Assembly: GCA_045645985.1 (NCBI GenBank)
Contig: JAZRJV010000003.1
Span: forward strand, 1 to 64,000
Direction of reading: 5' to 3'
Length of the DNA stretch: 64,000 nucleotides
Source: RGIG9060 sp045645985
Lineage (GTDB): Bacteria > Spirochaetota > Spirochaetia > Treponematales > Treponemataceae
This document shows positions 1 to 8,754 of this stretch, piece by piece. Below the pieces are notes generated by a model. The model did not search any database, was not told the DNA's origin, and was given only the letters and a program-made list of their open reading frames with translations. A program made the translations under genes and the position numbers. Within the stretch, counting starts at the first letter, position 1, and the number at the start of each line of letters is the position of its first letter.

Positions 1-1
1 T

Positions 2-1447
2 GATGATATATATACATTAAAAATTAAAGAGATAAATAGAAAAAATCAATCTAAGTCTATTACTTATATATCTAACATTGTTCTTGATAGTAAAAGCCCA
101 TATATAAAACCTTCGTTATCAGCTATTAATGTTTATAAAAATAGAAGAGATTTTATAAGTATTTTAATGGATAATAACTCTGAAAAGGCTAACAAGTGGC
201 AAGTTATTTTAGATAACAAGCATGTCTTATATGAGTCAAAACTTTCTGAAAATGAAAGTTTGTTTTTTCCTTCTGGAGTCGGAATTTCCTTTGATGATTA
301 TAGAACTTTGCCTGAGGGACCTCATATGATAACTGTTACCGCTAAGGATTGTGCGGGAAATACAACAGAAAAGAATTTGATTTTTGAAGTTAGTCAGTAT
401 AAATTACAATTATCAGTTTTTTCGTCTTCTGATGGAGTTACTTATAATTTAGATGGTTCTATTACACCTTTTAAGTTTATAGGTACAGGTATGTCTGGAA
501 ATTATTGGTATACTAATATAAAAGATAGCTTAGGAAATATTCATTTTTCGCAGTATCTGGAAGGGGAATTTGATGTAACTTGTCCACCTTTTTTATGGGA
601 TGGGATTTCTTCTTTAACAGGAAATAAATCACCTGAAGGAGCATATATTGCAGAAATACAATGTCGTGACTCCGCAGGGAATGAATTATCTGGGTACACA
701 TCATTTTATGTAGGAAAAGAAAAACTTATTGATGAAAATTATGGAAAACCTCCTTTTATTTTAGGGGAATATAAAAATAATGAGTTTATTTTGAATCTAA
801 AAAATTATACAGAAACTATTTCAGATGCAAAATTAACAGTAAAAAATAGTGAACAGCTTTTATATGAATCAGTGATTCCAGATGTTGATAATATTATTTG
901 GGATGGAGTAGATTTGCATGGAAATAATATTCTTTCTACAGGTGAAATTTATAAGTTTACTTTACAAGTAACAGACGATAATCAAAAAACAACTGATTAC
1001 GAGACTTCTATAATGACTCCTCTTATTTATGGTGATAAGGTGCAGTTTCACCAACGCATAAAAGTAGATTCAATTTATTTTGATGCAAATGATAGTAATA
1101 TTTTTTCAGATAATGGTTATTTCTTAAAAAATTCAAAATCATTGAGATGTCTTGTAACTGCATTAAAACTGCAAATGAATGATAATGATATTTTAGTTGT
1201 CGCTGGAAATGCAAATTATACAACATTTCCTTATACAAATTTGATGCTTAAGGAAAAATATGAACTTATAGAACTTTCAAAGAAAAGAGCGGAAATTGTA
1301 AAAAAAATATTAGTATTTTATGGGTTGCCAGAAGATAAAATTGTTGTTATTGCTAATGGTGGAGATAATTATGAAGTAGAGCCAAATAGTTTGGAGAATT
1401 GGAAAAATCGACGAGTTGAGTTTTTTATAGAAACAAAGGAAGAATAA
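2..1447 (+). CDS. OmpA-family protein with FlgD-like Ig repeats (5' end outside window)
   Basis: The frame is open from base 2, so the gene starts upstream; 481 residues are visible. The middle holds repeats of the FlgD/Ig-like type (WDG...G.Y.....D..GN), seen near bases 310-370, 595-700 and 895-980. The last ~110 residues match an OmpA/MotB peptidoglycan-binding domain, with a helix KKRAEIVKKIL followed by LPEDKI and the closing NRRVEFFI. Family knowledge suggests a periplasmic or outer-membrane protein anchored to peptidoglycan. Its stop TAA shares one base with the ATG of the next gene, so the two are translationally coupled. The N-terminus and any signal peptide cannot be seen. Confidence 0.8.
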   Translation, partial: DDIYTLKIKEINRKNQSKSITYISNIVLDSKSPYIKPSLSAINVYKNRRDFISILMDNNSEKANKWQVILDNKHVLYESKLSENESLFFPSGVGISFDDYRTLPEGPHMITVTAKDCAGNTTEKNLIFEVSQYKLQLSVFSSSDGVTYNLDGSITPFKFIGTGMSGNYWYTNIKDSLGNIHFSQYLEGEFDVTCPPFLWDGISSLTGNKSPEGAYIAEIQCRDSAGNELSGYTSFYVGKEKLIDENYGKPPFILGEYKNNEFILNLKNYTETISDAKLTVKNSEQLLYESVIPDVDNIIWDGVDLHGNNILSTGEIYKFTLQVTDDNQKTTDYETSIMTPLIYGDKVQFHQRIKVDSIYFDANDSNIFSDNGYFLKNSKSLRCLVTALKLQMNDNDILVVAGNANYTTFPYTNLMLKEKYELIELSKKRAEIVKKILVFYGLPEDKIVVIANGGDNYEVEPNSLENWKNRRVEFFIETKEE

Positions 1448-2715
1448 TGAAACGGTATATTTTTTATTTTTTTATTTTGGTATTTTGTATTTCTTTTTTA
1501 AATGCTTATTCTCTAAATGATGATTTTATTCGTGCTTGTGAAAAAGGAGATTTATCAAAAGCGAAGGAATTACTGTCTCAAGGTGCAGATATAGAAGCAA
1601 GAGACGGAAGTGATAGACAGACAGCCTTAGTTTTTGCATCGAATCGTGGTCATTTTGATGTTGTAAAAATGCTTCTTGATAGAAATGCTAATATAAATGC
1701 TCAAGATGATAAAGGATGGACAGCCTTATCAGAGGCAAGTTATAGAGGGCATTTGGATATTGTCGATTTGTTATTGAAAAAAGGAGCTACTACAATTTTA
1801 AGTACGAGTTGGATTGATTCTAGTGAGTACGGGAATGCTTTATTTTGGTGTGTAGAAAGTCAAAAAAATGATTATAATTCAAAATTATCTATTGTTAAGT
1901 TGCTATTAGATAACAATACAGAACCAGAAGGTAAAAATGAAAATAAATTAGATACTATTGGGATAGCTAAACAACGGAATTATAAAGAGATTGTTGAATT
2001 GTTTGAAAAATGTAAGGAAGAAAGAATCTCGAAATTTGATGAATATGCTTTGTTAGATGCAATCCAAAATCAAGATTTAGATAATGTAAAAAAATGTTTA
2101 GAAACAAAGGTAAATCCTAATTCGCTACTGCCTAATGGCGAAAGTTTATTGAATTATGCAGTTTCTGTTCAAAATTATGGGATAGTAAAAGTATTATTAG
2201 AATATGGAGCAAATCCTAATACACAAAATATACTTGGTACAACAGCGTTTATGTCAGCTATAAAACATGGGAATCAAGGTATTGTTAATTTATTACTTAG
2301 TTTTGGTGTAAACAAAAATCAAAGAGATAATGAAGGTCGTACGGCGTTATTTTATGCTGTTGAAAATAATGATATTTCAATGTTGTCATCGTTATTAGGA
2401 AGTGGAACAAATAAAAACACAACAGATATTTATGGTATGACAGCTTTTATGTATGCATGTACATTGGGTAATATGCCTGCTGTTAAATATTTAATTGCAA
2501 ATGGTTGTAATATTTCTACTTCTGATATTTATGATATGACTGCCTTGCATATTGCTGTACAAAAAAACATGATAGAGCTTGTTCAGTTACTTTTAAACGA
2601 TGGCTCGATAGATATTTTTGCAGTAGATGCATATGGAAATGATGTATTTTATTACGCCGAAAAGACAAATAATATTCAGATAAAGAATTTATTGGAGGCA
2701 CAACTTGATTGGTAA
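1447..2715 (+). CDS. exported ankyrin-repeat protein
   Basis: 422 residues. An N-terminal signal peptide (about residues 1-20, ending FLNAYS) is followed by roughly ten ankyrin repeats of the form G.TAL..A...G...IV.LLL..GA. Repeats run through residues 28-115 and 200-420, with a less regular stretch between. Ankyrin repeats are protein-protein interaction scaffolds; an exported one probably acts in the periplasm or at the surface, but no partner can be named. It overlaps the upstream OmpA-type gene by one base and the downstream lipoprotein gene by 11 bases, so the three probably form one operon. Confidence 0.85.
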   Translation: MKRYIFYFFILVFCISFLNAYSLNDDFIRACEKGDLSKAKELLSQGADIEARDGSDRQTALVFASNRGHFDVVKMLLDRNANINAQDDKGWTALSEASYRGHLDIVDLLLKKGATTILSTSWIDSSEYGNALFWCVESQKNDYNSKLSIVKLLLDNNTEPEGKNENKLDTIGIAKQRNYKEIVELFEKCKEERISKFDEYALLDAIQNQDLDNVKKCLETKVNPNSLLPNGESLLNYAVSVQNYGIVKVLLEYGANPNTQNILGTTAFMSAIKHGNQGIVNLLLSFGVNKNQRDNEGRTALFYAVENNDISMLSSLLGSGTNKNTTDIYGMTAFMYACTLGNMPAVKYLIANGCNISTSDIYDMTALHIAVQKNMIELVQLLLNDGSIDIFAVDAYGNDVFYYAEKTNNIQIKNLLEAQLDW

Positions 2716-4564
2716 ATTTGTTGCTATATTTCCCTTATTTCTTCTTTTTTTAGGATGTTCTTCTGTGCCATATACTTCTGGTCTGCTTGAATGTGATACA
2801 GATTTATATACTACAAGGGCAGATGTTAATTTATTTAATGCAGCAAAAACAGGTGATTTAAATTCCGTAAATGAAGCTTTGTCGCAAAATGCTAAAATAA
2901 ATGTAGCAGATAGGTTAGGGCAGACAGCTTTAATGTGGGCAAGTTGGAATGGACATTCAACTGTTATTAAAAGGCTTATTCAATTTAATGATGATCGTGT
3001 TGTAAATAAAAAGAAAAAATATGAACCATTGAATTATGAAACTGTTTCAAAGGAGAAATACAATGCATTATTCTGTTTGATTATGTCTAATTCTATACCA
3101 ACAAAAGAGGCATTGTCATGTATAGATTTGATTTTAGAAAGAGAACCTTCTTTATTGACTATAACTGACCAATATAATGAAAATTGTTTACATAAGGCAG
3201 TTCGTTCAGGTAATGAAGAATATTTAATTTATTTTTTAGAAAAAATTAAAAGTATTAAATTAATGGAACCCAAAAATACATTCTCTGAAACTCTTCTTAA
3301 TTTACCTTATTTTTTTAATATAATTGAAAAAATTAAGAGTATTAGACTAATAGAACAAAAAAATACATTTTCTGAAACTCCTCTTATTTTAGCTGTGAAA
3401 TTACATCAACCCAATATGACAAAAATTCTCATTGATAATAAAGCTGATTTGGATGTAAAAGATGCATCAGGAGACTCCTTGTCAGTTCTTGCTTTTGATT
3501 ATGGGGAGGGTGATTATAATGTTTTTCTAGAAATTATGAAAGAAAAATTAGTAAGAGGTCATATTGAGGATGATAAGTTAAAGAAAGTGTTAGATAATTT
3601 TACGGGTGAAAATACTATAGATTCCATATCTTCTTTTCGTAAAGTTTATAATAAATTTTCGTCTGGAGATATAACAAATCCTGAAGAATTAGATGATGGA
3701 GTTTTTAAGGAAACAGAAAAAAAATTATTTAACCACTTTGAAAAAAGTAGTTTTTCTCAAAGTGATATAAATGAAATTGATAAAATGCTTTATGAAACTC
3801 CTGCTCTAATGTATTCAACTTGTTATTTTTCGGAATTAGATATGTATAAAACACCATTGCAATTATCTATTGAAAGTGGAAATATAGATTTATTTAATGC
3901 TGTATTTAAGAAAATGAATGTATCAAAGATTAGACGCGCTGGAAGGGGGATTGGAGATTATCTTATTTGTGCCATATTGAATAAGCAACCTGAAATTGTT
4001 AAATTTTTACTTGATTATGAAAGTTCAGAAAAGCCTTGTCCAGAAGAGCTAATGGCAACTCATCATGGATTATATTCTTCTTTAAGTTCATTTGATACTT
4101 CAATTCCTGTTGTGCAATTTATTATGTCAGATAATTTAAGATGTAATCGAGATTTGTTAAAGTCTTTACTCTCGTATTATAAACCTGAATTTGCAGAGAA
4201 TTCAAATTATGCAGGACAAATTTTTGAAGCGGCATTAAAATGTAATGATGAGTCTTTGTTGCTACTTATAAAGGATTTTAAAGGATTTAGTACTATGGAT
4301 AAGGTTTTTGATGGAAGACCTATTCAATTTGAATTAATTGAGAATGATTATTTTGATACATTAAAATATTTTATAGAAAATGGAAACTTAAAATATCATT
4401 GGAAAGATACAAAGTATTCAAAATCATTCAAAGATATTTTAGAGTCTCGGAAATCGGAACCTGAAGTTGCAGAAATTTTAGATTTATTGCACTCAAAAGG
4501 AATTTTTGTTGAAGATAAACTTTCTCTTGATTCTATTACCCAATTTTTACAAATCCAACAATAG
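2705..4564 (+). CDS. ankyrin-repeat lipoprotein
   Basis: 619 residues. The start is TTG at 2705: a GGAGG at 2694-2698 sits 6 bases upstream and the first residues form a lipoprotein signal ending FLLFLGC, with Cys18 as the likely lipidated residue. Ankyrin repeats are clear at residues ~40-100 (LFNAAKTGDLNSVNEAL, GQTALMWASWNGH) and ~225-275 and decay after that. Residues ~178-236 hold a recent duplication (see the repeat at 3239). The 3' end overlaps the convergent rarA gene by 29 bp. Probably co-transcribed with the two genes upstream. Function unknown beyond a likely binding scaffold. Confidence 0.8.
   Translation: MIGKFVAIFPLFLLFLGCSSVPYTSGLLECDTDLYTTRADVNLFNAAKTGDLNSVNEALSQNAKINVADRLGQTALMWASWNGHSTVIKRLIQFNDDRVVNKKKKYEPLNYETVSKEKYNALFCLIMSNSIPTKEALSCIDLILEREPSLLTITDQYNENCLHKAVRSGNEEYLIYFLEKIKSIKLMEPKNTFSETLLNLPYFFNIIEKIKSIRLIEQKNTFSETPLILAVKLHQPNMTKILIDNKADLDVKDASGDSLSVLAFDYGEGDYNVFLEIMKEKLVRGHIEDDKLKKVLDNFTGENTIDSISSFRKVYNKFSSGDITNPEELDDGVFKETEKKLFNHFEKSSFSQSDINEIDKMLYETPALMYSTCYFSELDMYKTPLQLSIESGNIDLFNAVFKKMNVSKIRRAGRGIGDYLICAILNKQPEIVKFLLDYESSEKPCPEELMATHHGLYSSLSSFDTSIPVVQFIMSDNLRCNRDLLKSLLSYYKPEFAENSNYAGQIFEAALKCNDESLLLLIKDFKGFSTMDKVFDGRPIQFELIENDYFDTLKYFIENGNLKYHWKDTKYSKSFKDILESRKSEPEVAEILDLLHSKGIFVEDKLSLDSITQFLQIQQ
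3239..3412 (+). repeat. 87-bp in-frame tandem duplication inside an ankyrin gene
   Basis: Unit 1 is 3239-3325 and unit 2 is 3326-3412 (29 codons each). Both encode EKIKSI(K/R)L(M/I)E.KNTFSET followed by a hydrophobic stretch. The two units are still similar at the DNA level, which points to a fairly recent internal duplication. Confidence 0.75.
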
Positions 4565-6812
4565 ATTGCCAATCAAAAATTGTTTCTGTGCTGGATTGTT
4601 GAAGAAGGGCGTAAAATTCGTCAAATTCTTCTTTTGGAAGATTTTCTGATAAGAACTTTGCGTAGCTGGAATTTGGATTAAACCAATTATCTAAATCTTG
4701 TTGAGTGATTTTTCGTTTTTCGCTTATTGATTTTTCAACTGAATTGATTTTTTCATTTTCAGTTTTTGGTAAACTTTCTGTGAAATCAGTTAAGTCCCAA
4801 GAGATTGGGCTTTTTGATGTAAAAAATTCAGTTTCAAGTTTTTCAATTTTATCGATTAAACTACTTTTTTGAGGATAAATTCCTCGTATCAAACTTGCCA
4901 AACATTGTGCTTTTGCAGGAATTTTTTGTGAAATAATTATTTTACATTCTGGATAAAGTTCTTTTAAGTTTTTCACTTTTTCTGCAAAATCTACGAAACT
5001 TTCTTTTGTGGTAACAGGATTCCTAAAAAATACAAAATCAAAAATTACATCAGAAAATTCTTCTAAATTTGTGGCAAGGACTGGGCGCTCAATTTCTTCT
5101 AAGGTTCTTGCGTATTGTTCAAGGATTTTTTTTCCTTCGACTGATTTACAAATTCCAGCGGTAAAACCTTCTGGGGATTTTCGCCAAAGTTCCCACAAGA
5201 AAAGTCCGTCATCAGCGCCGTAAACTAAATTTCGGCTGTGGCGAGAAATCTTTGCAAAATCTATCGTAAAATTCCGTATTTCCAAAAGAGCCTGTGCTTT
5301 GCCAGAATCTAATCGGCGTTGCCATTCGTCCCGCTTTTTTCCGCCAGGACTAAAAGTAAGTTGTTCCCCTGTTTTTACAGTTCCGTGTTTTAAGTGTTCT
5401 GCTTCCCACCAATCGCCAAGAGGATTTACCATCTCATCAGAATTTCCGTTTGTTTCTTCCAAAATTGAAGCGATTTGTAACTCTCGGCGAGAAAAAACTT
5501 CTTGTCTAATTTGACCTTCGTAACCTTGTGTTCCGGGTGTGTAAAAAAACCTACCAGAAAGTGTGTCTGGTAAATATTGTTGTGCAACCCAGTGGTCTCG
5601 GTATGCGTGAGGATAAAGATAACCTGCTCCGTGTCCAAAACCTTCTGTATCTCGGCTTGAATCTTTTAAGTGATTTGGAACTTCTGCATCTTCGGCTTCT
5701 ACACTTGCAAGGGCATCAAAAAATGCCATTGAAGAATTTGATTTTGGAGCAGTTGCAAGATAAAGGGCCGCTTGTGCCAACATATATCTTCCTTCTGGCA
5801 TTCCGATTCTGTCAAAAGCTCTTGCGCAACTTTCTACAACAGTTAAAGCGTTTGGATCTGCAAGACCTGTGTCTTCACAAGCGGAAATTATCATCCTTCT
5901 AAAAATGAAGTGAGGATCTTCACCAGCTCTAACCATTCGTGCCATCCAATAAAGTGCTGCATCTGGGTCGCGACCTCGTAAACTTTTTATAAAAGCACTA
6001 ATTATGTCGTAGTGATAATCTCCATCTTTGTCGTAAAGAACAACTTTTTTTTGGATGCTTTGTTCGGCAGTTTCCATGCTGATAAAAATTGTGCTATTTT
6101 CTGGTGGCTGACAAATTCGTGCATCTGGATTCCATTGTTCAGGTGTAGTTTCAACTGCAAGTTCAAGGGCATTGAGTAAACTTCTGGCATCTCCGTTTGC
6201 TGTTTCAATTAAATGTTCTAAAGCACCTTCTTCAAATTGAACATTCCACCTTCCGTAACCTCGTTCTTTGTCTTGAATTGCGTTTTGGGCGGCTTTTCGT
6301 AAATCATCATTTGTTAAAGGTTTTAATTGAAAAACTCGGCTTCGGCTAACTAAGGCTTTGTTTACTTCAAAAAATGGATTTTCGGTAGTTGCTCCGATTA
6401 AAATGAAAGTTCCGTTTTCAACCCAAGGAAGTAGGGCGTCTTGCTGACTTTTGTTCCAGCGATGAACTTCGTCTACAAAGAGAATTGTTTTGTGTCCGTA
6501 AAGATTTCTGTGTTCTTCGGCGGCTTTGATGGCATCCCGAATATTTTGAACTCCAGTTAAAACTGCATTCAATGTGATAAAATTACTTTTTGTGTGATTT
6601 GCAATTACTTTTGCTAAAGTGGTTTTTCCAGTTCCGGGAGGTCCGTAAAAAATTACTGAAGTAAGTTGGTCTGCTGCAATAGCTCGGCGTAAAAGTCGCC
6701 CCTTGCCAACAATGTGGTCTTGCCCGATATATTCATCCAAATTTCTTGGGCGCATTCGGGCAGCAAGGGGACTTTCTTTACTTTGTGAACTAGCTTTTGC
6801 AAACAAATCCAT
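4536..6812 (-). CDS. rarA: RarA/MgsA-family replication-fork AAA+ ATPase with methyltransferase-like C-terminal extension
   Basis: 758 residues, against about 430 for ordinary RarA. The N-terminal part is a clamp-loader-like AAA+ ATPase: Walker A GPPGTGKTT at ~57-65, Walker B LFVDEVHR at ~111, sensor GATTENPFFEVN at ~140. The MgsA-type C-terminal domain follows to about residue 440 (PDAALYWMARM, then GYLYPHAYRDHWV). RarA proteins act at stalled replication forks. Residues ~445-758 are extra: YGADDGLFLWELWR resembles SAM-methyltransferase motif I, and a DVIFDFVFFRNP segment follows. RarA fused to such a domain is known in other bacteria. It is the last gene of a minus-strand group, 14 bp after the lipoprotein gene. 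Confidence 0.9.
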   Translation of the reverse strand: MDLFAKASSQSKESPLAARMRPRNLDEYIGQDHIVGKGRLLRRAIAADQLTSVIFYGPPGTGKTTLAKVIANHTKSNFITLNAVLTGVQNIRDAIKAAEEHRNLYGHKTILFVDEVHRWNKSQQDALLPWVENGTFILIGATTENPFFEVNKALVSRSRVFQLKPLTNDDLRKAAQNAIQDKERGYGRWNVQFEEGALEHLIETANGDARSLLNALELAVETTPEQWNPDARICQPPENSTIFISMETAEQSIQKKVVLYDKDGDYHYDIISAFIKSLRGRDPDAALYWMARMVRAGEDPHFIFRRMIISACEDTGLADPNALTVVESCARAFDRIGMPEGRYMLAQAALYLATAPKSNSSMAFFDALASVEAEDAEVPNHLKDSSRDTEGFGHGAGYLYPHAYRDHWVAQQYLPDTLSGRFFYTPGTQGYEGQIRQEVFSRRELQIASILEETNGNSDEMVNPLGDWWEAEHLKHGTVKTGEQLTFSPGGKKRDEWQRRLDSGKAQALLEIRNFTIDFAKISRHSRNLVYGADDGLFLWELWRKSPEGFTAGICKSVEGKKILEQYARTLEEIERPVLATNLEEFSDVIFDFVFFRNPVTTKESFVDFAEKVKNLKELYPECKIIISQKIPAKAQCLASLIRGIYPQKSSLIDKIEKLETEFFTSKSPISWDLTDFTESLPKTENEKINSVEKSISEKRKITQQDLDNWFNPNSSYAKFLSENLPKEEFDEFYALLQQSSTETIFDWQSIVGFVKIG

Positions 6813-6826
6813 CTGTTAAAAAATGA

Positions 6827-7921
6827 TTATTCTCTGTTCCATGTGTTAGCTTCTCTGATAACTTCACCTGTTTGAGAAGTTGCACCTTTTGGATAATATC
6901 CCCAAAGTTGATTGTCATTAGAAAAAGCTGATGTAGAAAGCAAAATTACAGATGCGGCATACAAATTTCCACTTCCGTAGGGAAGTGGATAAAGTCCAAT
7001 AACTTCTGTATCATCAAGACATGAAGCAACGTTTTCACCAACTGGGGCAGAAACTGTTGTTGTTGGAATGTTATTGTTATCTAGGTTTACTGCTTGAATA
7101 CCTGAACTATCGTCTTCTATTACTTTTGTTCCAACATAGAGCCATGCACTTCCATTATTTTCGTAGTAACAAGCAGATGCTGAATCTGAAATGTCTGGAG
7201 TTACAGAAGTCCAGTTTGTACCACCGTCAGTAGAATATTTTACAAGTTTTTCATCAATTTTATAGAAGGTAGTTTTTCTATCTGAACAAAATGATAAATC
7301 GTCTGAAAAAAGTGTGATATTTAAATCTGAAACATAACTTGCTTTTACTGCAAAACTAGCACCTTCACTTTTTGTAGAAATTAAATTATTTTCTGTTTTT
7401 TGGTTTGTAGAATCTGCTTTTCCGTCTATAAACTCAAAAATTCCATTTTCTGTGCTGTAAAATGCTTTTAATTTGCTTGTATCATTGTATGCTTCGTTGT
7501 CAAAAATAGTTTTTACGCCAGATACTTCAATTTTTTTCCAAGAATCTTTTGTAATTTCTGCAGTTGTATCGCAAGCGTAAATTTGGTAAGTGTTTTTTTC
7601 GCCTTTTGTAGTAACTGAAAGAGCATAAATGTAAGAACTTGTGCTTGCCAACCGAATAATTGTTCCTTCTGGTTTTTCTACAGCTTTCCAAGGATTTTTT
7701 TCTGAAGTAACTTCTTCAGTATTTCCTTTTCTAAAAATTTTTCCGTTTGCAGCGTAAAGATTTCCATCATGTTCTATGATAGAATAAACATTTCCTGTAA
7801 CTACGCTATCTAATAGAGGAACTTCTTTTGCGATATTGTAAAAAATAGGTTCATTTTCGCATGAAACAAGTGCAAAAATTGTAAAAATCAACAAAGCTAT
7901 ATACAAAATTTTATTTTTCAT
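6827..7921 (-). CDS. lipoprotein, unknown function
   Basis: 364 residues from ATG 7921 (or MM from 7924). A Shine-Dalgarno AAAGGA at 7929-7934 fits this start; the open frame extends upstream to 8059, but that would overlap the previous gene and place the signal peptide internally. The N-terminus MKNKILYIALLIF leads to a lipobox ALVSC, with Cys21 as the lipid site. The body is rich in Ser, Thr and Asn, has short repeated beta-type motifs (DGNLYAANGKIF, SSYIYALSV, STDGGTNWT) and may be a beta-propeller (inference). It lies 20 bp after the beta-barrel gene and 14 bp before rarA. Confidence 0.75.
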   Translation of the reverse strand: MKNKILYIALLIFTIFALVSCENEPIFYNIAKEVPLLDSVVTGNVYSIIEHDGNLYAANGKIFRKGNTEEVTSEKNPWKAVEKPEGTIIRLASTSSYIYALSVTTKGEKNTYQIYACDTTAEITKDSWKKIEVSGVKTIFDNEAYNDTSKLKAFYSTENGIFEFIDGKADSTNQKTENNLISTKSEGASFAVKASYVSDLNITLFSDDLSFCSDRKTTFYKIDEKLVKYSTDGGTNWTSVTPDISDSASACYYENNGSAWLYVGTKVIEDDSSGIQAVNLDNNNIPTTTVSAPVGENVASCLDDTEVIGLYPLPYGSGNLYAASVILLSTSAFSNDNQLWGYYPKGATSQTGEVIREANTWNRE

Positions 7922-7941
7922 CATTTTATCCTTTGAAAATT

Positions 7942-8577
7942 TTATAAGTGATAACGAACGCTTACTCCGGCATTCAAAATATATCCTGTGTAATTGTATT
8001 CTGGATTTTTGTACCATTGTGGCATAATTGAAGCTCCACATGTTCCACCGATTGACCAATCTGGATTAAATCTGTAAAAAAGTCCAATTTCAGGTTTGAT
8101 AATCATTCCAAAGTAAGAGTTACTATTGTGTTTTTCAATTGCACCACCAAATCCCAAGAAAAGAGGAATTTCAAACTTTCCGATAGTATATTGAAATACA
8201 GCTTGTGACATAAAAGGAATGCAATAAAAAACTTTTTCGCCAACGGTTGGATTGTACGCAAATGATATGTCGCCACCGAGTGCAAAAAAATCTGTAAAGA
8301 AATAATAAAATCCGAGGTTTAAATCTAGTCCAAAATTCATTGTGCTTGGCTGAATAGGAAATCCACCGTTTACAGAAACTTTGATAAACCAATCGCCTGG
8401 TTGATTCATTTGAAAAACATAATCTTCATCTGTTTGAACTTCAGGTTCTTTTGGTGATTCTGCTGGAACTTCAGAATTTTCTGGCTGTGTAGGTTCTGCT
8501 GGAATTTCACTTTCTTGTGCAATTAAAGCAAATGAAAAAGTGAGTAGTAAAATAAGAAAAGCTAAAAATCTTTTCAT
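7942..8577 (-). CDS. small outer-membrane beta-barrel protein
   Basis: 211 residues. A signal peptide (MKRFLAFLILLLTFSFALIAQ) is followed by an acidic, proline-rich linker (residues ~22-52, repeats of the EVPAE type). The rest has alternating hydrophobic strands rich in Gly and aromatic residues, ending VSVRYHL, as expected for an 8-stranded barrel. From memory, T. pallidum has a similar OmpW/OprG-like protein (TP0733) beside folD, which agrees with the divergent folD here. A good AGGAGAA lies upstream (~8580-8586). It heads the minus-strand lipoprotein-rarA group. Confidence 0.75.
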   Translation of the reverse strand: MKRFLAFLILLLTFSFALIAQESEIPAEPTQPENSEVPAESPKEPEVQTDEDYVFQMNQPGDWFIKVSVNGGFPIQPSTMNFGLDLNLGFYYFFTDFFALGGDISFAYNPTVGEKVFYCIPFMSQAVFQYTIGKFEIPLFLGFGGAIEKHNSNSYFGMIIKPEIGLFYRFNPDWSIGGTCGASIMPQWYKNPEYNYTGYILNAGVSVRYHL

Positions 8578-8684
8578 AAATTCTCCTAATAAAAATTATA
8601 AAGTTTTCATCGCAACTTAGTATTCTAAATCAAGTAGAGCTTTTTAGTAGAAAAAAAAATCTCTTTTTAGTATACTTATTTTAC

Positions 8685-8704
8685 TGTTTTATGTCCATAA
8701 AACA
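8685..8704. promoter_or_regulatory. perfect 9-bp dyad between divergent genes
   Basis: TGTTTTATG at 8685-8693 and CATAAAACA at 8696-8704 form a perfect inverted repeat with a 2-bp centre. It lies in the 177-bp gap between the divergent beta-barrel gene and folD. It may be a repressor or activator site for either gene; no regulator can be named. Confidence 0.45.
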
Positions 8705-8754
8705 AGTATAAAACAATTTTTATCAAATGTTGTTACAAAGAAAGGATTTTTTAT

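Noticed and set aside
7925..8059. Longer start for the 6.8-7.9 kb lipoprotein
   Set aside because: The extension overlaps the upstream beta-barrel gene and would bury the lipoprotein signal; a good ribosome site supports 7921.
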